The position numbers and the translations under genes are program-made. From assembly GCA_944391815.1 (NCBI GenBank), contig CALXUV010000006.1, forward strand, positions 1-64,000: a DNA stretch of 64,000 nucleotides, written 5' to 3'. Position 1 is the stretch's first letter. Every line of letters begins with the position of its first letter. This stretch comes from an uncultured Clostridia bacterium (GTDB lineage: Bacteria; Bacillota; Clostridia; Oscillospirales; CAG-272). Below are positions 43,696 to 52,211 of this stretch, piece by piece. The notes under the pieces are model-generated. The model made no database searches and was not told where the DNA came from. It saw nothing but the letters and a program-made list of their open reading frames with translations.

Positions 43696-45477
43696 ATGGG
43701 TTTTGACGGATTTACAGTCAGGGCGACAGCATACGAGCTTGAAAAAGAAACAGTCGGATGCAGGGTGGAAAAGGTTCTTCAGCCCTCCAAAGACGAAATA
43801 TATTTACAGCTTCACGGAGAAAAGGAAAATTTGAAATTGGCGGTAAACGGAGGAGCGTCCTCCCCGAGAATAGGTATTACCGTGCAGAACCCCGAAAACC
43901 CGAAGGTTCCGCCGATGTTCTGTATGCTTTTAAGAAAGCATCTGACGGGTGCGAGAATAACTCATGTCAGTCAGACTGGTTTTGAAAGAGTGATTGAAAT
44001 AGTTTTCGAAACTTATGATGAGATGGGTTTCAGAACAAACCGCCGGCTTATAACCGAAATTATGGGCAGGTATTCAAACATAATACTCTGCAAGGACGAC
44101 GGGATAATAATAAGTATACTGAGACCGGTGGACTTTACAACCAGCAGTAAAAGACAGCTGCTTCCGGGCATGAAATACGAAATGCCGCCACAACAGGAGA
44201 AAACCAATCCTTTTACCGAAACCGAAAGTGGATTTTTATCCAAAACCGCAGATATGGAAGTTCTGACCGGAAAAACTCTTATGAATATGTACAGCGGTTT
44301 TTCTCCGGTTACAGCGGGTGAAATTATTTACAGAGCGGAGAGAAAATACGGCAAAGCTGACGGAAGAGCGGTTTGGGGTGAGTTTGAAGCCTTTTTGAAA
44401 AATGCTGAAAATCATAATTATACGCCTGTGGTTATAATCGGCAAAGAGGGTAAAGCAATCGATTTTTCTCTCTTTTATATAACGGAATATGAAGGGGCAG
44501 CTGAGCTTATTCCGACATCAAGTATCAGTGAAGCGCAGGATCGTTTTTTCGGAGAAAGAGAGGCAAAAGAGAGGGAAAGACAGCTTACGGGTTCGACGGA
44601 AAAATTACTGAAGAATATCGAAAACAGGCTGATTAAAAAAATAGCCCTGCAGAACAAAGAATTGCAGGATACCGCAAAAAAAGATGACTTCAAGCGACGT
44701 GCCGACCTGATTACGGCGAACATGTATCTTTTCAAAGGAAAAGAAAGAAAGATTAAGGTAACGGAATACGTTATAGGAGAAGACGGAGAATACAGCGAAA
44801 CGGAAACCGAAATTGAACTCGAGAAAGGTCTTAACGCTTCTCAGACAGCGCAGAAACTGTATAAAAAGTACACCAAAGCCAAAAATGCCGAGAAAGAAAT
44901 AACAAAACAGATTGAACTCGGACAAACTGAGCTTGAATATGTAAAAAGTGTTACAGATGCTCTCAGCAGAGTAAGCGGTCAGTCGGAACTGGAGGAGATA
45001 AGGAAAGAACTTGAAATTTCGGGTTACATTGCAGGAAAAGAAAAACTTTCAGGTCAGACAAAGAAAAAGAACGGGCAGAAAGATAAATCATCGGTTTCTT
45101 CACCTTTGAGATTTAAAACGCCCGCCGGAACTGAACTCCTTGTCGGAAGGAACAATCTTCAGAACGATTATCTGACATTCAGAATAGCGGACAAAAACGA
45201 TTATTGGTTCCATGTGAAAAATATGCCGGGTTCGCACACTGTTCTTGTGTGCAACGGCACCGAACCATCTCAGGATGATCTGGAATTTGCCGCAGAGGTG
45301 GCTGCTTATTACAGCAAAATGTCTGACAGCGATAAGGTTCAGGTGGATTACACAAAGATCAGAAACGTGAAAAAACCGTCCGGTTCCCGTCCGGGTTATG
45401 TTATTTACGACAGGTATAGTACAGCAACAGTAAAACCCTTTAACCCGGAAACTCTGAAAACGGAGAGAGAAAAATGA
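43696..45477 (+). CDS. rqcH: RqcH/NFACT ribosome quality control protein
   Basis: 593 residues. N-terminal NFACT-N domain (GFDGFTVRATAYELEKETVGCRVEKVLQPS ... PPMFCMLLRKHLTGARITHV), helical coiled-coil middle (about 300-460), and C-terminal NFACT-R domain (TPAGTELLVGRNNLQNDYLTFRIADKNDYWFHVKNMPGSHTVL). RqcH binds stalled 50S subunits with peptidyl-tRNA and adds alanine tails that mark the peptide for degradation. ATG 43696 has AAAGGTG upstream and matches the family start; the frame is open to 43633. Overlaps ispE by ATGA. Confidence 0.92.
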   Translation: MGFDGFTVRATAYELEKETVGCRVEKVLQPSKDEIYLQLHGEKENLKLAVNGGASSPRIGITVQNPENPKVPPMFCMLLRKHLTGARITHVSQTGFERVIEIVFETYDEMGFRTNRRLITEIMGRYSNIILCKDDGIIISILRPVDFTTSSKRQLLPGMKYEMPPQQEKTNPFTETESGFLSKTADMEVLTGKTLMNMYSGFSPVTAGEIIYRAERKYGKADGRAVWGEFEAFLKNAENHNYTPVVIIGKEGKAIDFSLFYITEYEGAAELIPTSSISEAQDRFFGEREAKERERQLTGSTEKLLKNIENRLIKKIALQNKELQDTAKKDDFKRRADLITANMYLFKGKERKIKVTEYVIGEDGEYSETETEIELEKGLNASQTAQKLYKKYTKAKNAEKEITKQIELGQTELEYVKSVTDALSRVSGQSELEEIRKELEISGYIAGKEKLSGQTKKKNGQKDKSSVSSPLRFKTPAGTELLVGRNNLQNDYLTFRIADKNDYWFHVKNMPGSHTVLVCNGTEPSQDDLEFAAEVAAYYSKMSDSDKVQVDYTKIRNVKKPSGSRPGYVIYDRYSTATVKPFNPETLKTEREK

Positions 45478-46319
45478 ATGTTATTGTAAAAAAGGCAAAT
45501 GCAAAAATCAATCTTTTCCTTTCTGTCGGTGGGATAAGAGAAGACGGAAAGCATTTTGTGGAAACCGTTCTTCAGAAAATTGATCTAAGTGATACAGTAA
45601 CCGTGAAGGTCAGAAAAGACAGTCCGATAAATGTTCTTTCGGACAGTCCTGATACGCCGTCCGGAGTTGACAATCTTGCATATAAAGCAGCTAAACTTTA
45701 TTTAGACGAAGCGGGACTGTCATACGGGGCGGACATTTTTATTGAAAAAAGAATACCGGTCAAGGCAGGACTTGGAGGAGGAAGCTCTGACGCGGCTGCC
45801 GTTCTGCTTGCCCTTGAAGAGTATTTCAGCGTTTTAGGGTTCGATCGGATCGAAAGGATCGGAAGAAAACTCGGTTCTGATGTTCCCTTTTTCCTCTACG
45901 GTTTTCCGACGATGCTCGGTACTGAGGACGGTTCTGTTCTTTCTGAATTTCCAACCCTTCAAACGAACATATATTGTGTGCTGATATCTGCCTTTGAAAA
46001 AGAATCAACCGGAGCCATGTATGCAAATCTTGATAATATCAGAGAATCGTCATCTGGTCCGAAAAGATGTGACACACTGAGAAATGCAACCGAAACAGAA
46101 GATATTAAAAAGTTTTTTGAAAATACTCTGAATGATTTTGAAGTTTGCTACCGTGATTACGAAATGGTAAAGCAAAAACTTATGCTAAAAGGATGCGAAA
46201 AAGTTTTGCTTTGCGGCAGCGGACCCACGGTTTGCGGACTTTGTACGGACCGGGAAAAAGCAGAACGGATAAAATCAGATTCAGATTTTCCTGCTGCTAT
46301 GGCTGCTTTTATCAGGTAA
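45474..46319 (+). CDS. ispE: 4-diphosphocytidyl-2-C-methyl-D-erythritol kinase
   Basis: 281-residue GHMP kinase of the non-mevalonate isoprenoid pathway. AKINLFLSVGGIREDGKHFVETVLQ, ATP-binding PVKAGLGGGSSDAAAVL, GSDVPFFLYG and LCGSGPTVCGL are in order. Active-site Lys is in KANAKINLF and Asp in GSDVPF. Translationally coupled to rqcH. Length normal. Confidence 0.95.
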   Translation: MNVIVKKANAKINLFLSVGGIREDGKHFVETVLQKIDLSDTVTVKVRKDSPINVLSDSPDTPSGVDNLAYKAAKLYLDEAGLSYGADIFIEKRIPVKAGLGGGSSDAAAVLLALEEYFSVLGFDRIERIGRKLGSDVPFFLYGFPTMLGTEDGSVLSEFPTLQTNIYCVLISAFEKESTGAMYANLDNIRESSSGPKRCDTLRNATETEDIKKFFENTLNDFEVCYRDYEMVKQKLMLKGCEKVLLCGSGPTVCGLCTDREKAERIKSDSDFPAAMAAFIR

Positions 46320-46325
46320 ATGCTT

Positions 46326-46574
46326 TTACAGCAGTTGTTCGACAAAATCGCTCAGATTTGACGGCAAAGGAGGATTTTTGCTCAAAACATTCAGAATGTT
46401 TTCCGCTTGGCTGCGGATTCTTGTAACGTCATAAATGAACTTGCTTTGTACAACTTCATTGTCATAATACAGACCGAGTACTGAGTATACCTCATTATAT
46501 CGGTCTTCTTTTTCTGTTTGCAAAACATCGTTGGTTACAACAAGCTGAAATAAAGTTTTGTTTTGGGTTTTCAA
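46326..46574 (-). CDS. Small DUF6514-like protein
   Basis: 82 residues: FQLVVTNDVLQTEKEDRYNEVYSVLGLYY, IYDVTRIRSQAENILNVLSKN, and LPSNLSDFVEQLL. The pattern resembles the clostridial DUF6514 family, of unknown function. Minus strand, convergent with ispE, only 6 bases between stops. GGAATGG precedes ATG. Confidence 0.65.
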   Translation of the reverse strand: MKTQNKTLFQLVVTNDVLQTEKEDRYNEVYSVLGLYYDNEVVQSKFIYDVTRIRSQAENILNVLSKNPPLPSNLSDFVEQLL

Positions 46575-47041
46575 AATAATTCACCATTCCTTTTCTGAAT
46601 TGTCATTTTAAAATTTTACACATATCGTCATAAAAATTCAAGCAGCAAAATATTTGTTTTTTTGTCAAAGATTTCCTGAATCAGTCAAAAATCTTATTAT
46701 CGTCTCGATGAATATTTCTGATTTATTTCTAAAATATCACAAAATAATTAAATAAAGCGATTATTATGGAATTTTTTGCATAAAAAGTGAATATTAAAAA
46801 TAATACAGTTGTATATATTCGAAAAATGGACCTTTTTACTAATGAAATGTATTTTTTGTAAATAATAAGGTAAAAAGTGACAATTTGCATATGGCGCTAA
46901 TATTGGAAGATTATGGAAAACTACAGGTCAGCAATGTGATGAAAAAAACTTAAAATATCAAGCGGGTAATTGACAAAGCATGAAAATAGTTGTATAATTA
47001 CAATGGATTAAGACGGGAAACCGGAGATGAGGAGAAATATT
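46575..47041 (+). promoter_or_regulatory. AT-rich intergenic region with promoter of the PRTase gene
   Basis: 467 bases, very AT-rich, no gene or riboswitch recognised (in particular no purine riboswitch core). Promoter at the right end: TTGACA (46970-46975), 17-bp spacer, TATAAT (46993-46998), 43 bases before the ATG. Confidence 0.7.
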
Positions 47042-47596
47042 ATGTTCTACAAAATCAAGGTTGCCGGGTATGAAAGGGATCTTCCGATCTGTCCGGTAAA
47101 CGAAAATCTTTCAATAGCGGCATTTGTTATTTTCGGAGATCAGGAACTTACTTGTTCGGCGGCAGCAGAGCTTCTTAAGCTTGCACCTGAATATGATTAT
47201 CTGATAACGGCAGAGGCAAAAGGTATTCCGCTTGCTCACGAGATGGCAAGACAGCACAATGACAAAAAGTACATGATTGCGAGAAAAGGCGCAAAGCTTT
47301 ACATGAGCGGTGTTTTTGAGGTCGAGGTAAATTCCATTACGACTGCCAGAACCCAGCATCTGTTTCTTGATGCACACGATGCGGAGCTTATGAAAGGCAA
47401 GAAAATACTCATAGTTGACGATGTTATCTCAACGGGAGATTCACTGCATGCGCTGGAAGAACTTGTGACCGAGGCGGGAGGAATAATCGTCGGAAGAATG
47501 GCGATACTTGCTGAAGGAGACGCGGTTGAAAGAAAAGATATTATTTACCTTGAAAAACTTCCGCTTTTCCATCCGGACGGAACGGTAATGGAGTAA
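47042..47596 (+). CDS. Purine phosphoribosyltransferase family protein
   Basis: 184 residues, type I PRTase. The PRPP-binding motif ILIVDDVISTGDSLHALEEL is clear; flexible-loop region and TAEAKGIPLAHEMARQHN precede it. Related to adenine/xanthine PRTases that salvage bases from PRPP, but the segment differs from Apt enough that substrate is not fixed. ATG 47042 follows GAGGAG by 8 bases; ATG 47027 would add five residues. Confidence 0.82.
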   Translation: MFYKIKVAGYERDLPICPVNENLSIAAFVIFGDQELTCSAAAELLKLAPEYDYLITAEAKGIPLAHEMARQHNDKKYMIARKGAKLYMSGVFEVEVNSITTARTQHLFLDAHDAELMKGKKILIVDDVISTGDSLHALEELVTEAGGIIVGRMAILAEGDAVERKDIIYLEKLPLFHPDGTVME

Positions 47597-47665
47597 TACA
47601 TATTTTATTACGGAATGATTTTTAAATTACGTTTTGACTTAAAACGTCAAACGATACATTTTTGA

Positions 47666-47712
47666 TTGCACAATTGAAAATAAAAAACTGAAGGTCGTTT
47701 TTTTCGATTTTT
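47666..47712 (+). repeat. Duplicated 5' coding fragment of the aldose epimerase gene
   Basis: About 40 bases (ACAATTGAAAATAAAAAACT and on to GTCGTTTTTT) repeat, almost exactly, the first codons of the gene at 47814 (copy at about 47821-47862). In the copy the frame would read TIENKKLKVVFFDF and then stop. It sits ~150 bases upstream of the intact gene. Confidence 0.85.
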
Positions 47713-47735
47713 AACATTACATTTCGGAAAATATG

Positions 47736-47774
47736 TATAATCACCGCAGACAAATTATAAACGGTTTGTCTGCG
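47736..47774 (+). promoter_or_regulatory. -10 box and hairpin/operator before the aldose epimerase gene
   Basis: TATAAT at 47736-47741 (weak TTAACA upstream). Just after it, CGCAGACAAA (47745-47754) and TTTGTCTGCG (47765-47774) form a perfect 10-bp inverted repeat over the transcription start. A repressor operator or a 5' RNA hairpin. Confidence 0.6.
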
Positions 47775-47813
47775 CCTTGCAGCTGATTTAAAACTTGATC
47801 GGAGGGAGTAGCA

Positions 47814-48689
47814 GTGAATTACACAATTGAAAATAAAAAACTGAAAGTCGTTTTTTCCGATGTTGGCGGTGAAATGCAGAATCTCATCAATAAGGAAAAC
47901 GGAACTGAGTATCTCTGGCAGGGAAACCCCGAATATTGGACGGGAAGAGCGTATAACCTTTTTCCGATATGCGGAAGACTTACAGAGGGTAAATATACTT
48001 ACAAGGGTAAGGAGTATGAGATGAATCTGCACGGATTTGTCAGGAGTTCTCTTATGCAGGCAAACAAAATCAGTGACACTGAAATTGAGTTTACGCTGAA
48101 ATCCGACAGTGAGCTGAAAAACATTTATCCTTTTGATTTTGTATATACACTCAGATATGTGCTGGATGAAAACAGGGTAAAGACTGTTTATGAAATTGCA
48201 AATACAGGAAACGAAGCCATGTACTTTGCAGTAGGCGGTCATCCGGGATTCAATGTCCCGCTCGGAAATGACGGAAAATTTGAAGATTATTATCTTGAAT
48301 TTGACTGTCAGAAAGATATGAAACTTCTTGTAATGACTCCGCTTTTCTTTACCGGAAAGACAGAGGATTATCCGCTTGAAAACGGTAAGATACTGCATCT
48401 TGAACATTCGCTTTTTGAAAAGGATGCGCTGTTTTTTACCGATATGTGCAAATGCGTGACTCTGAAAAGCGATAAAAGCGAAAAATTTGTCAGACTCGAA
48501 TATCCCTGCATGAGGAATCTCGGTATATGGCACAAACCTCAGACCAAAGCCCCTTATCTTTGCATAGAGCCTTGGAGCTCGGTACCTTCGACCGACGGAA
48601 AAGTGGATGATCTTGAAACGAAAAATCAGATGGAAAAACTGCCTGCAGGTGAAAACTTTGTTTCCGGGTTCGATATAATCATCGGTTAA
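47814..48689 (+). CDS. Aldose 1-epimerase family protein (LacX-like)
   Basis: 291 residues of the galactose mutarotase superfamily: YTIENKKLKVVFSDVGGEMQNLIN, YLWQGNPEYWTGRAYNLFPICGRL, LHGFVRSS (His), VGGHPGFNVPLG (catalytic His) and LCIEPWSSVPS with Glu. Interconverts alpha and beta anomers of a sugar or sugar phosphate; LacX-like members have no fixed substrate. GTG start 47814 with GGAGGGAG upstream. See the upstream duplication of its start and the hairpin in the leader. Confidence 0.88.
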   Translation: MNYTIENKKLKVVFSDVGGEMQNLINKENGTEYLWQGNPEYWTGRAYNLFPICGRLTEGKYTYKGKEYEMNLHGFVRSSLMQANKISDTEIEFTLKSDSELKNIYPFDFVYTLRYVLDENRVKTVYEIANTGNEAMYFAVGGHPGFNVPLGNDGKFEDYYLEFDCQKDMKLLVMTPLFFTGKTEDYPLENGKILHLEHSLFEKDALFFTDMCKCVTLKSDKSEKFVRLEYPCMRNLGIWHKPQTKAPYLCIEPWSSVPSTDGKVDDLETKNQMEKLPAGENFVSGFDIIIG

Positions 48690-48710
48690 AATAAAATATC
48701 GGAGAATTGT

Positions 48711-49226
48711 ATGGCATTCCTTATACCGGATTACTGCTTTGAAACCGTTTATGATATCAGTCCTGAGTTTCTTTTGGAAAACGGGATAAAAGCGGTAATA
48801 CTTGACATAGACAATACCATGGTTCCTTATGAGATCGCAGACGCTACCGAGGAAAATCTGAAGTGGCTTGGCGGTCTTGAAAATGTTGGGATCAAAGCTT
48901 CATTTGTTTCAAATAATCATAAGGAGCGAGTGGAAAGATACCGCTCTCTTACGGGACTTCCGGCATTTTACGACAGCCGCAAACCACTTGGAAAGGGAAT
49001 TAAAGCGGCTTTGAAAGCAATGAATGTATTGCCGGAGAACACCGCAATAATCGGCGATCAGATTTTTACAGATGTTCTTGCGGGTAATTTTTCAGGCATA
49101 AGACTTACACTTCTTGTAAAACCGATAAGGGATAAGAAAAATCCCTTTTGCCGCTTTAAGAGACTGCTTGAAAAACCTTTGCTTGCGGTTTACCGTAAAA
49201 GAGAGAAAAAAAGAAATAGTAAGTAA
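48711..49226 (+). CDS. yqeG: YqeG-family HAD phosphatase
   Basis: 171 residues, HAD class IIIA. Motif I AVILDIDNTMVPYE (DxDxT), motif II FVSNN, motif III Lys in RKPLGKGIKAAL, motif IV AIIGDQIFTDVLAG. Very basic C-terminal tail (KREKKRNSK). Conserved in Bacillota near shikimate and translation genes, as here near aroQ. Physiological substrate unknown. Confidence 0.9.
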   Translation: MAFLIPDYCFETVYDISPEFLLENGIKAVILDIDNTMVPYEIADATEENLKWLGGLENVGIKASFVSNNHKERVERYRSLTGLPAFYDSRKPLGKGIKAALKAMNVLPENTAIIGDQIFTDVLAGNFSGIRLTLLVKPIRDKKNPFCRFKRLLEKPLLAVYRKREKKRNSK

Positions 49227-49396
49227 TAAATTAACAAAAGATAGTTTTGCGGGAAACAATAGATTCAGGTTTTTTGTTTCCTGAGCAGGTATAAAACCAA
49301 GTTGTTCAGGTGGTAAAATATTTAACCATCGGAGAAAGAGATTCAGATGGCTCCGAAAGCTGCTTAAAACAGCTGTGGCAGCCGGAAAGGAAAAAG

Positions 49397-50254
49397 ATGT
49401 CGGCAAAATTCGGTCCGGCGGGTAACAGCGAAGCGTTTTACGCCGCCGGTAACAAAAGCACATTACAGGCTCCGCAGTGGCTGAGTGGACTCGGACTTGA
49501 TCTATATGAGTATCAGTGCGGTCAGGGTGTAAGAGGAAGCGACGAAATGTTTCTTAAAATGGGAGAGAATGCCGAAAAGTACGGTATTGAGCTTTCGCTC
49601 CACGCCCCTTATTTTATTTCGCTTTCCGGTACGGAAGAAGAAAAACGCCTGAAAAGCGTTGACTATATAAAGCAGTCGGTGAGTGCGGCAGAAAAAATGA
49701 AAGCCGGTATTATCGTCATTCATACCGGTTCTGCGTCTAAGATAACCAGAGAAGAAGCAGTTAAGCTCGCAAAGGATACCATTTACAAGGCGCTTTGTGC
49801 AGTGCCTGATACAAGCGTGGCGCTCGGACTTGAAACAATGGGCAAAAAAAATCAGCTGGGCACACTTGAAGAGGTTCTGGATATATGTTCAATAGATAAA
49901 AGACTCAGACCTGTGGTCGACTTCGGACATTTAAACGCCCGAAACTGCGGCGGATATTTTGAAAGTGAAGAAGATTACAGAAGAGTTTTCGATCTGATAA
50001 CGGAAAAGCTCGGCGGAGAATATGCCGATAATCTTCACTGCCATTTTTCCAAGATAGAGTACACTGGCGCCGGCGAAAAGAAACATCTTACTTTCGAAGA
50101 CAGTATCTACGGACCGGAATTTGACAAACTTGCAAATGTCATAGCAAAAGACGGATACAGTCCGAGGATAATCTGCGAATCGGACGGAACAATGGCAAAA
50201 GACGCACTCATAATGAAAAATATGTATTTAAGTGCACTTGAAAGTAAAAAGTGA
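49397..50254 (+). CDS. nfo: Endonuclease IV-like TIM barrel protein
   Basis: 285 residues. AP endonuclease family 2: KFGPAGNSEAFY, SLHAPYFISLSG, IVIHTGSA, GLETMGK (metal-binding Glu), VVDFGHLNAR, LHCHFSKIEY and ICESDG. Repairs abasic sites with three zinc ions; sequence is nearer the archaeal/clostridial branch than to E. coli Nfo. ATG 49397 is preceded by GGAAAGGA; the open frame back to 49310 has no match. Confidence 0.85.
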   Translation: MSAKFGPAGNSEAFYAAGNKSTLQAPQWLSGLGLDLYEYQCGQGVRGSDEMFLKMGENAEKYGIELSLHAPYFISLSGTEEEKRLKSVDYIKQSVSAAEKMKAGIIVIHTGSASKITREEAVKLAKDTIYKALCAVPDTSVALGLETMGKKNQLGTLEEVLDICSIDKRLRPVVDFGHLNARNCGGYFESEEDYRRVFDLITEKLGGEYADNLHCHFSKIEYTGAGEKKHLTFEDSIYGPEFDKLANVIAKDGYSPRIICESDGTMAKDALIMKNMYLSALESKK

Positions 50255-50275
50255 TTTACGGCAGAGGTTGATAAA

Positions 50276-50719
50276 ATGAAAATACTTGTGATGAACGGGA
50301 TAAATCTCGGGATGCTCGGTATAAGAGAGCCGGGAAAATACGGAAGCAAAACTTATAAAGAAATCACGGAAGAGCTGTCGGAATTTGCGAAAACCAAGAA
50401 CAATCTGACGCTTGATTTCTTTGTCACGGATATTGAGGGCGAATTTGTCCGCAAACTTTACGAAGCAAGGGAAAAATATGACGGTGTTGTAATGAACTGC
50501 GGGGCATGGTCGCACTATTCAATAGGAATACGGGATGCGATTTCCGGAAGCGGAGTGAAAGCGGTGGACGTTCACATGACCAATGTCTACGCAAGAGAAG
50601 AGTTCAGACACAATCAGGTTATAGCTCCGGTGTGTATCGGACAGATAAGCGGATTCGGAGAAGCGGTTTACAGGCTTGCCATTGAGGCACTCATGGGGTA
50701 TATTGAAGGGCAAAAATAA
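50276..50719 (+). CDS. aroQ: Type II 3-dehydroquinate dehydratase-like protein
   Basis: 147 residues; third step of the shikimate pathway. Catalytic Arg and Tyr are in GIREPGKYG, His in GAWSHYSIGIRDA, and VDVHMTN, AREEFRHNQV follow the family. Two near-invariant prolines are changed: NGPNL is NGINL and NPGAY is NCGAW. It may be a normal clostridial variant or a specialised paralog. GAGG site before ATG. Stop overlaps the next start (TAATG). Confidence 0.85.
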   Translation: MKILVMNGINLGMLGIREPGKYGSKTYKEITEELSEFAKTKNNLTLDFFVTDIEGEFVRKLYEAREKYDGVVMNCGAWSHYSIGIRDAISGSGVKAVDVHMTNVYAREEFRHNQVIAPVCIGQISGFGEAVYRLAIEALMGYIEGQK

Positions 50720-51780
50720 TGAGCACAAGACTTGATGAATTCAGAAAGATACTGAAAAGAGGACAGGCAGCCCTTATTACGGATGAGCTGAATATAAGAT
50801 ATCTGTGCGGAGTGCCGTTTACGGACGGAATGCTTGTCATCACTCCTGAAAAGGCTTATATTTTGACCGACAGCAGATACATTGAGGCGGTACGCAGAGA
50901 TGCATCGGACGGTTTTGAAACGCTTCTGATGACCGGAAGTCTTTCGGAGCTGATAAATTCTGTGCTCTCGGAAAACGGAACAGAATCGGTGGGCTATGAG
51001 GAAGCTTCACTCAGTTGTCTCAGAAAAAGAATTTACGAAGAAAAGTTAAGCCGATATAATTTTTTCCCGCTTTCCCGCAAGGCGGAAAGTATGAGGAGTG
51101 TAAAAGACGCAGTCGAAAAAGATAATATAGTCAGGGCACAGAGAATTGCCGAATCGGCTTTTGAATATATCCTCGGTTTTATAAGTCCTGACGTAACGGA
51201 GGCTGACGTTGCGCTCGAACTTGAATACAGAATGAAGAAAAACGGAGCTGACGGCATTGCGTTTGATACAATTGCGGTAAGCGGAAAAAATTCGTCAATG
51301 CCTCACGGTGTTCCGGGCAGGCAAAAGCTCGGTAGAGGTTTTCTGACCATGGATTTCGGAGCAAAATACTGCGGTTACTGTTCCGACATGACAAGAACGG
51401 TTTGCATAGGTAAACCCGACGCCGAAATGAAGGCGGTTTATGAGACGGTTCTGAAAGCTCAGTTAAACGCACTCGGTAACATAAAAGCCGGAATGAAGTG
51501 CAGCGAAGCAGATGCACTTGCAAGAAATGTGATTGAAAAAGCCGGATACGGAAAGTGTTTCGGTCACAGTCTCGGCCACGGCGTAGGTCTTTATATACAC
51601 GAGCCGGTGAATCTTTCGCCGCACTCTGAAGATGTGCTGAGTGCCGGAAATGTGGTAACAGTGGAACCCGGAATCTACATTGAAGGAAAATTCGGGGTAA
51701 GAATAGAGGATATGGTATATGTTACCGACAGTGGATGTGAAAACCTTACAAAAGCCGATAAGTCACTGATTATATTGTGA
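50719..51780 (+). CDS. M24 family Xaa-Pro peptidase
   Basis: 353 residues. N-terminal creatinase-like domain (LITDELNIRYLCGVPFTDGMLVITP) and pita-bread peptidase domain with the five metal ligands: Asp in MDFGAKYCGYCSDMTRT (two), His in FGHSLGHGVGLYIHE, Glu in TVEPGIYIEG and Glu in VRIEDMVYV. Cuts X-Pro bonds in cytosolic peptides. Coupled to aroQ. Gene order yqeG, nfo, aroQ, pepQ-like on one strand. Confidence 0.92.
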   Translation: MSTRLDEFRKILKRGQAALITDELNIRYLCGVPFTDGMLVITPEKAYILTDSRYIEAVRRDASDGFETLLMTGSLSELINSVLSENGTESVGYEEASLSCLRKRIYEEKLSRYNFFPLSRKAESMRSVKDAVEKDNIVRAQRIAESAFEYILGFISPDVTEADVALELEYRMKKNGADGIAFDTIAVSGKNSSMPHGVPGRQKLGRGFLTMDFGAKYCGYCSDMTRTVCIGKPDAEMKAVYETVLKAQLNALGNIKAGMKCSEADALARNVIEKAGYGKCFGHSLGHGVGLYIHEPVNLSPHSEDVLSAGNVVTVEPGIYIEGKFGVRIEDMVYVTDSGCENLTKADKSLIIL

Positions 51781-51862
51781 TTACGTTATAAAGAGAAAGC
51801 AGAGTCGCATATTATTCAGCTTTGGCGCGGAAAAATATTAACAATTAAATTTTGTTTGGGTA

Positions 51863-52166
51863 TTGACAAACAGTTAAATGCGTGGTATAATCAAATAAAA
51901 TCAAGCCAAGATGCTTTGATGGGGCAAAAGACCGGTTGCGTTTCTTACAGAGAGCTGACGGACGGTGCAAGTCGGCAGAAAGAAATCGGTTAAACTCTCC
52001 CCTGAGCTTTCGACTGAACGGAAAAATCCAAGTAGGAAGAACGGGTTCTCCCGTTACAGAGACGGCATATAATCGTATGCTATGAGAAGGATTTCGTATG
52101 AAATCAATCAGAGTGGTACCGCGGAAGTCAGCTTTCGTCTCTGTAATGAGACGAGAGCTTTTTTTG
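51863..52166 (+). promoter_or_regulatory. Leucine T-box leader of the leu operon
   Basis: Promoter TTGACA (51863-51868), 17-bp spacer, TATAAT (51886-51891). The leader holds the T-box core AGAGTGGTACCGCGG (52110-52124), which pairs with the free CCA end of uncharged tRNA, followed by a terminator: AGCTTTCGTCTC (52130-52141), GAGACGAGAGCT (52148-52159), then a T run. In the stem I region, CTC at 51995-51997 after AAA fits a leucine specifier codon (position is my estimate). Uncharged tRNA-Leu should allow read-through into leuA. Confidence 0.9.
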
Positions 52167-52211
52167 TTGATACCGACCGTATTTTTGCAAACAAACAAGA
52201 GAGGGAATAAA

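Noticed and set aside
46575..47041. Purine riboswitch before the PRTase gene
   Set aside because: The conserved purine aptamer segments could not be found in the AT-rich leader.
47622..48533. 303-codon open frame on the minus strand
   Set aside because: It lies opposite the aldose epimerase gene, is rich in Phe/Ile/Ser runs from reverse reading, and repeats FFIFNC because of the local duplication; no ribosome site or family pattern.
49310..49396. Longer start for the endonuclease IV gene
   Set aside because: The extra residues have no family match, while ATG 49397 has a good ribosome site and the family start.
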